From: Bacteroidales bacterium | GTDB taxonomy: Bacteria; Bacteroidota; Bacteroidia; Bacteroidales; VadinHA17 | Assembly: GCA_027028505.1 (NCBI GenBank) | Contig: JALVJE010000255.1 | Location: 2,703-49,922, forward strand | Reading direction: 5' to 3' | DNA length: 47,220 bases | Shown: positions 15,328 to 24,315 of the stretch, one piece after another | Layout: each line of letters starts with the position of its first letter | Numbering within the stretch: position 1 is the first letter of the stretch | The notes under the pieces: model-generated | Database searches by the model: none | Told to the model about the DNA's origin: nothing | Seen by the model: only the letters and a program-made list of their open reading frames with translations | Position numbers and translations under genes: made by a program

Positions 15328-16017
15328 ATGAAAAAGATCTATCTGACCACATCGCTGCTGATGTTGTTGCCTCTGTTGTCACTTGCCCAGAAACAGACGG
15401 ATATTTATTTTACCTTCGGTAATGAGTTCCTTTTCCAGGGGGCTTCGATCAAGGACGGTAATAACAAAATGAACAACAACATGCGTTTCACCGCTTTTTT
15501 CCATGTTTCCCCCCTGATCAATTTTGATTTTTACCGGTGGGGTGGTATTTATACCGGCCTGGCGATCCGCAACGTGGGGTACATCCAGGATGAGGTACCG
15601 GATCCCGATATAGACAAGATCAAAAGACGTTCCTACACACTGGGCCTGCCTCTGGCCATCAAGGTCGGGAACATGGAAAAGACCTTCTTTTTTGTGGGAG
15701 CCGAATATGAGTGGCTCTTTCATTACAAGGAGAAGACATTCAACGGGAATGTGAAAAGTGTTTACAAGGACTGGTTTTCCAACAGGACGCCGCATTTCAT
15801 GCCGTCGGTCTTTGCCGGAGTGCAGTTTCCGGGAGGTATCAACCTCAAGGCAAAATACTATCTTACCAATTTCCTGAACGAGGATTATACTGACAGCAAC
15901 GGGCAGCATCCTTTTGACGGCATGGACGTGAGGATCTTTTATGTTGCACTCTCCTTTAATATCTCTACCCGCATGGCCCGTGATTATGCCGGTGGATCTG
16001 TTTTTGTGGAGCGGTAG
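15328..16017 (+). CDS. Small outer-membrane beta-barrel protein (porin-like), unknown function
   Basis: 229 aa from MKKIYLTTS at 15328; the frame is open upstream but the promoter lies at 15271-15301, so earlier starts are unlikely. A signal peptide ends at LSLAQ. The mature part shows repeated amphipathic strands (DIYFTFGNEFLFQG, MRFTAFFHVSPLINFDFYRWGGIYTGLAIRN in part, KAKYYLTNFLN, IFYVALSFNIS), matching the small outer-membrane barrel class common in Bacteroidota. No enzyme motif is seen. It converges with the TonB-like gene with a 2-nt gap. Confidence 0.75.
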   Translation: MKKIYLTTSLLMLLPLLSLAQKQTDIYFTFGNEFLFQGASIKDGNNKMNNNMRFTAFFHVSPLINFDFYRWGGIYTGLAIRNVGYIQDEVPDPDIDKIKRRSYTLGLPLAIKVGNMEKTFFFVGAEYEWLFHYKEKTFNGNVKSVYKDWFSNRTPHFMPSVFAGVQFPGGINLKAKYYLTNFLNEDYTDSNGQHPFDGMDVRIFYVALSFNISTRMARDYAGGSVFVER

Positions 16018-16019
16018 CC

Positions 16020-16763
16020 TTATCCCTGCGGGACAAAGTAAAAGGTAATTGTACCTTTCTGTTTTTCCGGTGCGTTGGCGTCAGGGTTGAACCGGCTGCG
16101 GCGGGCGGCGCGCAGGGCCGTTTCACGCATGCAGGGGCTTGTCGCCGATCGATCGGGGTCGATGGTGGCTGAGATCACTCTTCCTGACCGGTCCACCACA
16201 ATGTTTACCACAACTGTGCCGGATCCTTCGCATTTATAAATGGGGATGATCAGGTCTTCTGCCACCCGGTCGCGGAGGTAATATTTAACCGTTGTGGGAC
16301 CGGCATATTTGGCAGCTTCCAGGGCTGCTTTGGCCAGTGAATCTCCCGGTTTTTCCTCCTCTTTCAGTGGCAAGGGTCTGGTAAGCTCTTTTTCCGCCTC
16401 TGCCTCCAGCCGGTGCTGCTCATCGATATAATTGTTCCTGTCCAGCTTCCCCTCTTTGATCATCTCCTCCTTGACCATATCGATGTATTTTTTAACATCC
16501 ATGTTCTCATCCTTCTTCATGGCCTCGTTCACCGGGATGTTGTGCAGCATCTTCTGCAACTCTTCGTCGGGCACCGGGTTTTCTTCCGGGGTCTTTTCCT
16601 GTGGCGGGGGCGGGGGCTGCTCAAAGGTGATGAGCACGGGCTGACTGGTTCTCTCCGGGAGGGCCCTGATCTTCACGATCATGAAGATGATCGCCAGGAT
16701 CAGGTGAAAGATCACCGTGGCCAGAATGGCATAAACGTGTTGTTCTACCCATACTCTCATCAT
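16020..16763 (-). CDS. TonB-family energy transducer
   Basis: 247 aa. One membrane helix near the N-terminus (about 11-31), then a proline/glutamate-rich periplasmic stalk (QPPPPPQEKTPEENPVPDEE), a charged helical region, and a C-terminal TonB fold (GTVVVNIVVDRSGRVISATID...ALRAARRSRFNP...GTITFYFVPQG). TonB proteins pass energy from the inner-membrane ExbBD motor to outer-membrane transporters. No exbB or exbD gene is nearby, so it may share a distant motor. A Met-Met start at 16763/16760 leaves either codon possible. Confidence 0.82.
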   Translation of the reverse strand: MMRVWVEQHVYAILATVIFHLILAIIFMIVKIRALPERTSQPVLITFEQPPPPPQEKTPEENPVPDEELQKMLHNIPVNEAMKKDENMDVKKYIDMVKEEMIKEGKLDRNNYIDEQHRLEAEAEKELTRPLPLKEEEKPGDSLAKAALEAAKYAGPTTVKYYLRDRVAEDLIIPIYKCEGSGTVVVNIVVDRSGRVISATIDPDRSATSPCMRETALRAARRSRFNPDANAPEKQKGTITFYFVPQG

Positions 16764-17041
16764 GCTGCGAAATTAACCCTTATTATACAATAGAAAAAAT
16801 CTGTTGTGCATGCGATCAGGACAGGATCCCGGTATTGTTAGTATCTTTTTGAAAAAAGTCACTGCAGACGGGGTAAACCCGGAGGAAAAAAGTTTTATGT
16901 TTGATGGTGCTAGGTGCTAGGTGCTGCCCGCCCGGACGAATGTCCATTCGGACGGGGCTGACGCCAGTCGGACGGGGGTGCTCGAAACTTGAAACTCGAT
17001 ACTCGAAACTCGAAACTCGATACTAATAACTCATAACTACC
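16764..17041. repeat. Spacer with AGGTGCT units, two GC hairpin repeats and CTCGAAA heptads
   Basis: AGGTGCT units at about 16905-16926, a full GC hairpin repeat at 16927-16957 with a half copy at 16958-16977, then ACTCGAA/ACTCGAT heptads (16981-17023) continuing almost to the folD ATG. The AT-rich part at 16780-16890 presumably holds the TonB-like gene promoter. Confidence 0.85.
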
Positions 17042-17926
17042 ATGTACACACTTATAGACGGAAAAAAGACCTCCGCTGAGATCCGGGAGGAGATCAGGGG
17101 GGAGGTGGAAGCCTTGAAAAAGAGCGGCGGCAGGGCACCTCATCTGGCTGCGATCCTGGTGGGGCATGACGGTGCCAGCGAGACCTATGTGGCTGCCAAG
17201 GAGAGAGCCTGCCGCGAGGTGGGTTTCGACTCCACGGTGATCCGCCTGAAGGAGGATGTCCGCGAAGAGGAGCTGCTGGACCAGGTGCGGCGGATCAACG
17301 GGGATCCAGCCATTGACGGACTGATCGTACAGCTGCCTCTGCCGGAGCATCTGGATGAACAGAAGGTGATCGAGACCATCCTGCCGGAGAAGGATGTGGA
17401 TGGATTCCATCCGGTCAATGTAGGGCGGATGGTGATCGGTCTGCCGGCTTTTATCTCGGCCACGCCCGCCGGCATCCTGGAGCTGATAAAACGCTATGGG
17501 ATCCCGACGGAGGGACGCCACTGTGTGGTGATAGGCCGCAGCAATATCGTCGGGAAACCCATGAGTATACTCCTGGCCCGCAAGGCCGACCCGGGTAACT
17601 GCACCGTGACCGTGTGTCACAGTCGCACCCGCGACCTCGGGGTGATCACGCGGCAGGCCGATATTGTGATCGCGGCCCTCGGGAAAGCAGGCTTTCTCAA
17701 AGGAGATATGGTGAAGGAAGGGGTGGCGGTGATCGACGTGGGCATCACACGCCTCCCGTCCGACAAAACAAAATCGGGGTGGAAGCTATACGGGGATGTT
17801 GATTTTGAGACGGTTGCTCCCAAAAGCAGTTACATCACCCCTGTGCCGGGTGGTGTGGGGCCCATGACCATCGTATCCCTGCTGAAGAATACGCTGCTGG
17901 CGGCACGGAAAGAGATCTATCGCTGA
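17042..17926 (+). CDS. folD: Bifunctional methylenetetrahydrofolate dehydrogenase / methenyltetrahydrofolate cyclohydrolase
   Basis: 294 aa. It interconverts 5,10-methylene- and 10-formyl-tetrahydrofolate for purine and formyl-Met synthesis, with NADP. Motifs: [16 protein letters not shown] with catalytic Tyr49 and Lys53, [10 protein letters not shown] (92-101), [10 protein letters not shown], the Rossmann [10 protein letters not shown] and [10 protein letters not shown] near the C-terminus. Length is normal. The leader before the ATG consists of 7-nt repeats with no visible promoter box. Confidence 0.96.
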   Translation: MYTLIDGKKTSAEIREEIRGEVEALKKSGGRAPHLAAILVGHDGASETYVAAKERACREVGFDSTVIRLKEDVREEELLDQVRRINGDPAIDGLIVQLPLPEHLDEQKVIETILPEKDVDGFHPVNVGRMVIGLPAFISATPAGILELIKRYGIPTEGRHCVVIGRSNIVGKPMSILLARKADPGNCTVTVCHSRTRDLGVITRQADIVIAALGKAGFLKGDMVKEGVAVIDVGITRLPSDKTKSGWKLYGDVDFETVAPKSSYITPVPGGVGPMTIVSLLKNTLLAARKEIYR

Positions 17927-17974
17927 TTGAATAGACCGGCCGAACATTTGTGGTGAAATACGCGGTATTTATTG

Positions 17975-17982
17975 TAACTTTG
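17975..17982 (+). promoter_or_regulatory. -7 promoter box TAACTTTG
   Basis: A perfect TAnnTTTG. The expected start site near 17988 rules out the in-frame ATG at 17950 and favours the ATG at 18004 for the TPR gene. Confidence 0.65.
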
Positions 17983-18003
17983 TGCCGTTATTGTTTTTTA
18001 CTT

Positions 18004-19413
18004 ATGAGAGAAGAAAAGGAAGAGTTTCCTGAAGAGGAGAAAGAGAACAGGTTGGTGAGCCGTTTTGAGCGGATGCGCCGGGAGGGGATCGTCAGGTATA
18101 TGGATGTGTCCGACTATGAGGAGATCATCGACGCATACCTCGACAAGGGTCAGTATGACAAGGCGGAGCAGACGGTACGGCTTGCCCTGCGGCAGCATCC
18201 TTCGGCTTTTTCACTGATCCTGAAAAAAGCAGATATCTTTTTGGCACGTTCCGATTATCTTCTGGCCCTTGAGGTGCTGGATCCCCTCACCCGTCTGGAT
18301 CCCAATAATTACGAGGTCTTTTTATTGCGTGGTTTTGCCTTCTCCCATCTGGAGCGGGCAGAGGAAGCGGTAAAGGATTTTGACAAGGCCTTGTCGCTGG
18401 GTGCCGGGATGGAGGGAGACATTGCCTTCCAGGCAGGGACCGAGCTGGAGATGGCGGGATATTACAGGAAAGCCCTGAAATATATGGAACAGGCCTATGA
18501 TCAGAACCCTTTTGATATCCAGGCCATGTTCGAACTGGCTTTTCTCTGTCAGCAGACAGGTAACGAAAAGCGATCCATAGAGATCTACGAGAGATATCTG
18601 AAAGAAGAGCCTTTTGATGAGGGTGCCTGGAACAATCTGGGGGAGGTCTACCTGAACACCGGCAACTATGACAAAGCGCTGGAAGCATTTGATTTTCAGC
18701 TGGCCATTCATCCCACTTCGCCCGACGGGCTCTTTAACAGGGGACGGGTGCTGATGTACATGGAGCGTTATCCTGAGGCCATAGAGATACTGGGAAGATA
18801 CCTGCACAGGAACCCTGAGGATGTGGAGGCCATGCTGTTGCTGGGGCATTGTTATCAAATGACAGGGGAGAACAGGAGAGCCCTAAGCTGGTACAAGGTC
18901 GCTGCCGGAGAGAATCCGGAAGACCCGGAGCCCTGTTATCGTGCAGCACAGTTATATCGTATGATGAACCTGAACAGCGATGCCGAGGTGTGCTGTATGC
19001 GGGCGCTTGCGGCAGATCCTGAAAATACGGTTTTCAACCATGAGCTCTTCCTGATATGGGAGAATACACGGCCTGCATTTGAGCGGCTGTCCCTTATCCG
19101 GAACATTACCCAAAAAGACCCCGAGAATATCGTGTTCTGGCTGGATTACCTCACACTTCTCTACGAGATGAGAGAGATGAGTGAGCTGGAGAGCGCTTTG
19201 GAGGATGCCTGCCGGCACCTTCCCGGGCATGCTCTTCTGATGTATATGAAAGGCACGGTACGCTTTCTGGAGGGCAGGATCGCAGAAGGGGAGGAGTTTT
19301 TCGGGCAGGCCCTGGCAAAGGACCCGGAAGGAGTGAAGATCTTTCTGGAAAGATTCCCGCAGCTCTCTTCCGTACGGGAAGTGAACATGCTGATCGATCA
19401 ACTTAAAAAGTGA
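18004..19413 (+). CDS. Tetratricopeptide repeat (TPR) protein
   Basis: 469-aa soluble protein without a signal peptide. After an acidic/basic N-terminus (about 1-35), helical TPR pairs run nearly to the end. Examples are YDKAEQTVRLALRQHP, EEAVKDFDKALSLG, YRKALKYMEQAYDQNP and YDKALEAFDFQLAIHPTSPDGLFNRGRV, giving about ten units of 34 residues. TPRs are protein-binding scaffolds; no enzymatic domain is seen. The stop is 4 nt before the ComA-like gene, so they are co-transcribed. I recall this TPR-ComA-DUF368-aroE order from other Bacteroidales, which would suggest a functional link. Confidence 0.88.
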   Translation: MREEKEEFPEEEKENRLVSRFERMRREGIVRYMDVSDYEEIIDAYLDKGQYDKAEQTVRLALRQHPSAFSLILKKADIFLARSDYLLALEVLDPLTRLDPNNYEVFLLRGFAFSHLERAEEAVKDFDKALSLGAGMEGDIAFQAGTELEMAGYYRKALKYMEQAYDQNPFDIQAMFELAFLCQQTGNEKRSIEIYERYLKEEPFDEGAWNNLGEVYLNTGNYDKALEAFDFQLAIHPTSPDGLFNRGRVLMYMERYPEAIEILGRYLHRNPEDVEAMLLLGHCYQMTGENRRALSWYKVAAGENPEDPEPCYRAAQLYRMMNLNSDAEVCCMRALAADPENTVFNHELFLIWENTRPAFERLSLIRNITQKDPENIVFWLDYLTLLYEMREMSELESALEDACRHLPGHALLMYMKGTVRFLEGRIAEGEEFFGQALAKDPEGVKIFLERFPQLSSVREVNMLIDQLKK

Positions 19414-19417
19414 TATC

Positions 19418-20200
19418 ATGAACTATCAAATGAGCTATCTGCCTGAACGGACCACGAGCCCGCGTGAAAAAGGTCTCACCATGGTCATGGACAAAGGACT
19501 GGCCCTGCGTGAAGCCGAAGATATGCTCCAGATCTCCGGAGCGTATATCGACATCGTCAAACTGGGTTTTGGTACTTCCATGATCACGCCCGGACTGAAG
19601 GAAAAGGTGAAGTTGTACAAGGAGGCCGGGATAAAGACCTATTTCGGCGGCACCATGTTCGAAGCTTTTGTGATCCGGGGGGCTTTTGATGATTACCGCA
19701 GGTACCTCGACCTTTTCGGGATGGAATATGCCGAGGTGTCTGACGGCTCCATCGTACTCCCCCATGAGAAAAAGCTGGAATACATACGGATATTGTCAGA
19801 ACAGGTGACGGTGGTCTCGGAAGTGGGGAGTAAGACCAGTGATGTGCCTGTGCCCGATGATGTGTGGGTAGGATACATGAAGAGCGAGCTGGAAGCAGGC
19901 TCCTGGAAGGTCATCGGCGAAGCCCGGGAGAGCGGTACCATCGGTCTGTATCATAAGGACGGTTCGGTCAACCGCAGTCTGATCGATGACATCATTGAAC
20001 ATGTGGATATTGACGATGTGATCTGGGAAGCCCCCAACAAGTCGCAGCAGGCCTGGTTCATCAAGCTGCTGGGGGCTAATGTCAACCTGGGTAACATCAA
20101 TCCCAAGGAGGTGATCGCCCTCGAAGCGCTCAGGGTAGGACTGAGAGGAGATACTTTCTACCGCTTCCTGCCGGATGATATGAAGATCAAAAAAGCCTGA
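19418..20200 (+). CDS. Phosphosulfolactate synthase-like protein (ComA family)
   Basis: 260-aa TIM-barrel protein of the ComA family, which adds sulfite to phosphoenolpyruvate giving (2R)-phospho-3-sulfolactate, first step of coenzyme M synthesis in methanogens. Supporting segments: SPREKGLTMVMDKGL, YIDIVKLGFGTS, KTYFGGTMFEAF, EVSDGS, SEVGSKTSD, and the C-terminal VIWEAPNKSQQAWFIKLLGANVNLGNI. Bacteroidota are not known to make coenzyme M. A role in sulfonates such as sulfonolipid precursors is possible but is inference. Translationally close to the TPR gene; an intrinsic terminator follows. Confidence 0.85.
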   Translation: MNYQMSYLPERTTSPREKGLTMVMDKGLALREAEDMLQISGAYIDIVKLGFGTSMITPGLKEKVKLYKEAGIKTYFGGTMFEAFVIRGAFDDYRRYLDLFGMEYAEVSDGSIVLPHEKKLEYIRILSEQVTVVSEVGSKTSDVPVPDDVWVGYMKSELEAGSWKVIGEARESGTIGLYHKDGSVNRSLIDDIIEHVDIDDVIWEAPNKSQQAWFIKLLGANVNLGNINPKEVIALEALRVGLRGDTFYRFLPDDMKIKKA

Positions 20201-20227
20201 CCGGCATACTACTTACCATTATGGCGT

Positions 20228-20261
20228 AAGGACCGTTGTCCCTGCAGGGAGGGTCTTTTTT
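20228..20261 (+). terminator. Intrinsic terminator after the ComA-like gene
   Basis: AAGGACC (20228-20234) pairs with GGTCTTT (20252-20258) around the self-complementary TCCCTGCAGGGA, followed by a T-run. DUF368 and aroE downstream would then need read-through or their own promoter. Confidence 0.7.
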
Positions 20262-20276
20262 ACCTTAAAACAAGAA

Positions 20277-21179
20277 ATGAAAAAAGGGAACGAATATATT
20301 CTGGATTTTCTGAAAGGGATCGCCATGGGCATCGGGAATATTATCCCCGGGGTGTCGGGGGGTACCATCGCCCTGATCACCGGTATCTATGAACGTTTTA
20401 TCCATGCCTTCAGATCATTTGATGTCAAAGCGGTGCGATTGTTGCTGAAAGGCGACATCAAAGGGTTCATCGCGCATACCGATCTGTGGTTCCTGACCAG
20501 TGTCTTTCTCGGCGTCCTGCTCAGCATTATTGCTCTGGCCCGGATCCTGGGCTATACCTTTGAATATTATCCGGTCTATACCTGGGCCTATTTTTTCGGG
20601 TTGATCCTGGCCTCTATCTGGTATGTGGGTAAGACGGTGGAGCGCTGGAATGCCGGGGCGGTGATCTTCCTGCTGATAGGTGTAGCGATCGCGGCAGGGA
20701 TCTCTCTCTTCTCACAGGCCACGCCCAATGATAATGTCTGGTATCTCCTCCTGTGCGGTGTGGTAGCCACTTGCAGCATGATGCTTCCCGGCCTTTCGGG
20801 CTCTTTTGTGCTGGTGCTGATGGGGAACTATGAGCTGATCTTTGTGGACGGCGTCAACACCATGAACCTGCAGGTCCTGCTGCCTGTGGCCGTGGGGGCT
20901 GTCATCGGGCTGATCGCTTTCTCCCGTCTGCTCTCCTGGGTCCTGAAGAACTACCGCAATGTCACCATCGCCTTGCTGACGGGTTTTGTGATCGGTTCGC
21001 TGAACCTGCTGTGGCCCTGGCAAAAGGCCGTGTACAATGAAGCCGGTGATACCATCCTGCGGTATAATAAATATGTCCCCGATCACTGGAGTGCTGAGGT
21101 GATCTGGTCCATGGTGTTCGTGCTGGCAGGGGTGCTGACGATCATCCTGCTGGAATACCTGGCCGCCAGGAAAAAATAA
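20277..21179 (+). CDS. DUF368 membrane protein, putative polyprenyl-phosphate (C55-P) transporter
   Basis: 300 aa, about eight membrane helices. Two inverted-repeat signature loops are visible: GNIIPGVSGGT near residue 20 and MMLPGLSGS near residue 169. These are typical of DUF368. Members (PopT) were shown to recycle undecaprenyl phosphate, the lipid carrier for peptidoglycan and polysaccharide assembly, across the inner membrane. Substrate for this one is by family. It starts 77 nt after the ComA-like gene and ends 8 nt before aroE. Confidence 0.88.
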   Translation: MKKGNEYILDFLKGIAMGIGNIIPGVSGGTIALITGIYERFIHAFRSFDVKAVRLLLKGDIKGFIAHTDLWFLTSVFLGVLLSIIALARILGYTFEYYPVYTWAYFFGLILASIWYVGKTVERWNAGAVIFLLIGVAIAAGISLFSQATPNDNVWYLLLCGVVATCSMMLPGLSGSFVLVLMGNYELIFVDGVNTMNLQVLLPVAVGAVIGLIAFSRLLSWVLKNYRNVTIALLTGFVIGSLNLLWPWQKAVYNEAGDTILRYNKYVPDHWSAEVIWSMVFVLAGVLTIILLEYLAARKK

Positions 21180-21187
21180 TTTTTGTC

Positions 21188-21934
21188 ATGCGCAGGTTCG
21201 GACTTATCGGTTTTCCCCTATCGCACTCTTTCTCCGAAAAATACTTTGCAGAGAAATTCCGCAACGAAGGGATCACAGATGTTTCGTATGAGAACTTTCC
21301 CCTTGAGTCGATCCATGAGTTCCCCGGACTGATCACGTCGGTAAAAGACCTGGCGGGACTGAACGTCACGATCCCTTACAAAGAAAAGATCATTCCCTAT
21401 CTGGACGAGCTGGCGGGGGAGGCTGCTGCCGTGCAGGCGGTCAACACCATCCGCATCGTCCCACAGGGGGACCGCATGCACCTGACAGGATACAATACCG
21501 ATGTTTGGGGTTTTGAGGTGACTTTAAAGCCTCTGCTCAAACCCTGGCATACCTTTGCGCTGGTGCTGGGTACCGGCGGGGCGGCCAAGGCTGTGGGTTA
21601 TGTCCTGAAAAAACTGGGCCTGGAGGTGTGGTATCTCTCCCGGAAACCGAAAGGAGAGAAAACGATCCGCTACAATGAGCTCACCGGTCCCATGCTGCAG
21701 CAGATCAAGGTGCTGGTAAATACCACACCGCTGGGTATGTTCCCCGTCACCGACACCTGCCCGGAGATCCCTTACCGTTACCTGACGCCGGAACACCTGC
21801 TGTATGACCTTGTGTACAACCCCTCCGAGACCCTCTTCATGAAACTGGGGAAAGAGCAGGGTGCCACGGTGATCAACGGCCTGGAGATGTTGAAGCAACA
21901 GGCGGAGAAGGCATGGAGGATATGGAATGAGTGA
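21188..21934 (+). CDS. aroE: Shikimate dehydrogenase
   Basis: 248 aa. NADP-dependent reduction of 3-dehydroshikimate to shikimate, for aromatic amino acids and folate. Motifs: GLIGFPLSHSFS (shikimate-binding serines, 6-15), NVTIPYK with catalytic Lys65, GYNTD with Asp105, glycine loop VLGTGGAAKAV, VNTTPLGM, and NGLEMLKQQA at the end. It is slightly shorter than E. coli AroE (272). It ends -Asn-Glu-stop, with AAT GAG TGA being the first unit of an 8-nt tandem repeat, exactly as in the GH110-like gene. Confidence 0.95.
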   Translation: MRRFGLIGFPLSHSFSEKYFAEKFRNEGITDVSYENFPLESIHEFPGLITSVKDLAGLNVTIPYKEKIIPYLDELAGEAAAVQAVNTIRIVPQGDRMHLTGYNTDVWGFEVTLKPLLKPWHTFALVLGTGGAAKAVGYVLKKLGLEVWYLSRKPKGEKTIRYNELTGPMLQQIKVLVNTTPLGMFPVTDTCPEIPYRYLTPEHLLYDLVYNPSETLFMKLGKEQGATVINGLEMLKQQAEKAWRIWNE

Positions 21935-22058
21935 ATGATTGAATGATTCCCGCCCGGCTGACGCCGGTCGGACGGGGAATGATTGAATGATTCCCGCCCG
22001 GCCGGGGCCGTTCGGACAGGGAATGAGTGAATGTTTGAAAGGATTACGAACAAAGATC
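21925..22058. repeat. GAATGATT units with two full GC hairpin repeats
   Basis: GAATGAGT/GAATGATT units, a GC hairpin repeat at 21949-21977, more GAATGATT units, a second hairpin repeat at 21993-22021, and again GAATGAGT units up to about 22039. The alternation implies that unit and hairpin were copied together. Confidence 0.85.
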
Positions 22059-22451
22059 ATGATCAATATTTTCAGGAAGCGTAAGGAACGCGAGATAGTG
22101 ACGGTGAAGACGATGATCCGGATGTATTGCAGGGCGCATCATCATCCGGAGGGGGAGATGTGTGAAGCGTGTGCTGAGGTTTTTTCGTATGCGACCATGA
22201 AGTATCATCGTTGTCTTTTCGGGGAGGACAAGCCGGTATGTGAGGTATGCCCGGTCCATTGCTACGGCCGGGAGATGCGGGAGCGGATACGCACCATCAT
22301 GCGTTGGTCGGGTCCCCGCATGATCCTGCGCCATCCGCTGATGGCCATAGATCATCTGATGCTGCTGCGCCGGTCCAAAAGAAGGATGCACTTTTATCTG
22401 AAAAAAGTGAACCTGAAAAAACATCCGAGCCGGGACCGGAAGAGTGCCTGA
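22059..22451 (+). CDS. ygbA: YgbA-type protein (nitrous oxide-stimulated promoter family)
   Basis: 130 aa from MINIFRKRKERE at 22059; an earlier in-frame ATG at 21987 lies inside the repeats and is rejected. The Cys-rich core MCEACAEVF...YHRCLFGEDKPVCEVCPVHCY carries at least six cysteines that could bind a metal or an Fe-S cluster. MIRMYCRAHH and WSGPRMILRHP are further family blocks. In enterobacteria ygbA belongs to the NsrR nitric-oxide regulon and helps growth under nitrosative stress. No NO-responsive operator could be recognised here. Confidence 0.85.
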   Translation: MINIFRKRKEREIVTVKTMIRMYCRAHHHPEGEMCEACAEVFSYATMKYHRCLFGEDKPVCEVCPVHCYGREMRERIRTIMRWSGPRMILRHPLMAIDHLMLLRRSKRRMHFYLKKVNLKKHPSRDRKSA

Positions 22452-22518
22452 GAACGGTTTTTGATATTTCTTGATCCCGGGGAGGAGACACTTTTCTTCC
22501 CACCCAAAAGAAAAAGTT

Positions 22519-24306
22519 ATGAAACGATCATTCTATCTCTTTCTGTTGTTTATTTTCTTATTGCCCGGGTTGTTGTCAGCCCAGCAGGGCTGGAAACCGG
22601 GGGAGTGTTCTTTGCCGACGCCCTGGAGTGACAGTGTCTCTGTCGATCATCCCTGGCCGGAGTATCCCCGTCCGCAGATGGTGCGCCGGGAATGGATGAA
22701 TCTGAACGGCCTGTGGGACTACGGCATACGCCAGCGATACGAGGAGCAGCCGTGGAGATGGGACGGGAAGATACGGGTGCCCTACCCGGTGGAGTCGTGC
22801 CTGTCGGGTGTGCAGGAAAGGGTGGATGCGGACCAGGTGATCTGGTACCACCGCAGGTTCACGTTGCCGGCCGCCTGGCGGGGGCAACGGATCCTTCTGC
22901 ATGTGGAGGCCTCCGACTGGGAGACCAAGGTGTGGGTGAACGGCCGGTTTGCAGGCATGCACCAGGGAGGATACGATCCTTTTGTCTTTGATATCACGGA
23001 CCATCTCAAGCCGGCGGGAGAACAGGAAGTGGTCATGGCCGTATGGGATCCCACCGACCAGGGTACGCAACCCCGTGGCAAACAGGTGAGTCGTCCGCAC
23101 GGTATCTGGTACACACCCACCTCCGGTATCTGGCAGACAGTGTGGCTGGAGCCCGTGCCGGTACATCACATCCGCGATTACAGGATCTATACGGAGATCT
23201 CCGGACGGGAGGTGACCGTGGTGACCTCCGCTGCACGACCGGAAACGGGTGACAGCGTCAGGATAGTTGTTAAATACGACGGGGAAGAGATCGCCTGCCA
23301 TACCGGTATGCCCGACTCAGTCACTTTCAACCTGCCGGAGCAGGATCTACACCTCTGGTCACCTGCCCATCCCGACCTGTATGACATGGAGATAACCCTC
23401 CTGCATAATGGAAAACCCGTGGACAGGGTAGAAGGTTATTTCGGCATGCGGTCGATATCTCTGGGCAAGGACCGCCAGGGTATTGTGAGGATGATGCTCA
23501 ACGGACGTTTTTTGTTCCAGAACGGTCCCCTTGATCAGGGCTTCTGGCCCGACGGCATCTACACACCCCCTACGGAGGCAGCTATGAAATATGATCTGGA
23601 GATGATCAAAAAGATGGGCTTCAACATGCTGCGCAAGCATGTGAAGGTGGAGTCGCGGCGTTTTTATTACTGGTGCGACCGCCTGGGCCTGCTGGTATGG
23701 CAGGACATGCCCAGCGGCGACCGTTACATACGCCCTGACCAGCCGGACATCGTGCGTACGGAAGCTTCGGCCCGGCAGTTCAGACAGGAACTGAAACAGA
23801 TGATCCTGACGAAATTCAATCACCCCTCCATCATCATGTGGGTGGCTTTCAACGAAGGATGGGGTCAGTTCGATACGCCGGGTATCGTGAACTTCATCGG
23901 AGATCTGGATCCCACCCGTCTGATCGATGCTGCCAGCGGCTGGACCGACCGCGGCGTGGGTGACGTGTATGATATCCATCACTATCCCGACCCGAAAGCT
24001 CCGCCGGCCCAGAAAGACCGGGCCATCGTCCTGGGAGAGTATGGCGGGCTGGGACTGGCCGTCAACGGTCATACCTGGGTGAAAAAAAACTGGGGATACA
24101 GGAAGATGAGCGATGTGAAGCAGCTGCAGAGCAGGTACAGCAACTATTTCCGACAGATCGTCAAACTGAGGGTGAAGCCGGGCCTGAGTGCTTGTGTGTA
24201 TACCCAGATCACCGATGTAGAGACCGAGACCAACGGTCTGATAACCTATGACCGCAAAGTGGTGAAGATGGATCCCGCCTTCCTGAAGAAGGTGAACAGC
24301 CGGTAA
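22519..24306 (+). CDS. Glycoside hydrolase family 2 enzyme, secreted
   Basis: 595 aa from MKRSFYLFLL at 22519, with a signal peptide ending LLSAQQ. Order: sugar-binding jelly roll (about 40-200; LNGLWDYGI, VEASDWETKVWVNG, HQGGYDPFVFDIT), immunoglobulin-like domain (about 205-310), then a TIM barrel (GFNMLRKHVKVE, WQDMPSGD). The acid/base is Glu446 in FNEGWGQ and the nucleophile Glu507 in LGEYGG. GH2 covers beta-galactosidases, glucuronidases and mannosidases; the substrate cannot be told. It is compact, without the extra C-terminal domains of LacZ. It converges with the UroD-like gene with a 9-nt gap. Confidence 0.88.
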   Translation: MKRSFYLFLLFIFLLPGLLSAQQGWKPGECSLPTPWSDSVSVDHPWPEYPRPQMVRREWMNLNGLWDYGIRQRYEEQPWRWDGKIRVPYPVESCLSGVQERVDADQVIWYHRRFTLPAAWRGQRILLHVEASDWETKVWVNGRFAGMHQGGYDPFVFDITDHLKPAGEQEVVMAVWDPTDQGTQPRGKQVSRPHGIWYTPTSGIWQTVWLEPVPVHHIRDYRIYTEISGREVTVVTSAARPETGDSVRIVVKYDGEEIACHTGMPDSVTFNLPEQDLHLWSPAHPDLYDMEITLLHNGKPVDRVEGYFGMRSISLGKDRQGIVRMMLNGRFLFQNGPLDQGFWPDGIYTPPTEAAMKYDLEMIKKMGFNMLRKHVKVESRRFYYWCDRLGLLVWQDMPSGDRYIRPDQPDIVRTEASARQFRQELKQMILTKFNHPSIIMWVAFNEGWGQFDTPGIVNFIGDLDPTRLIDAASGWTDRGVGDVYDIHHYPDPKAPPAQKDRAIVLGEYGGLGLAVNGHTWVKKNWGYRKMSDVKQLQSRYSNYFRQIVKLRVKPGLSACVYTQITDVETETNGLITYDRKVVKMDPAFLKKVNSR

Positions 24307-24315
24307 GGCGGTCTG

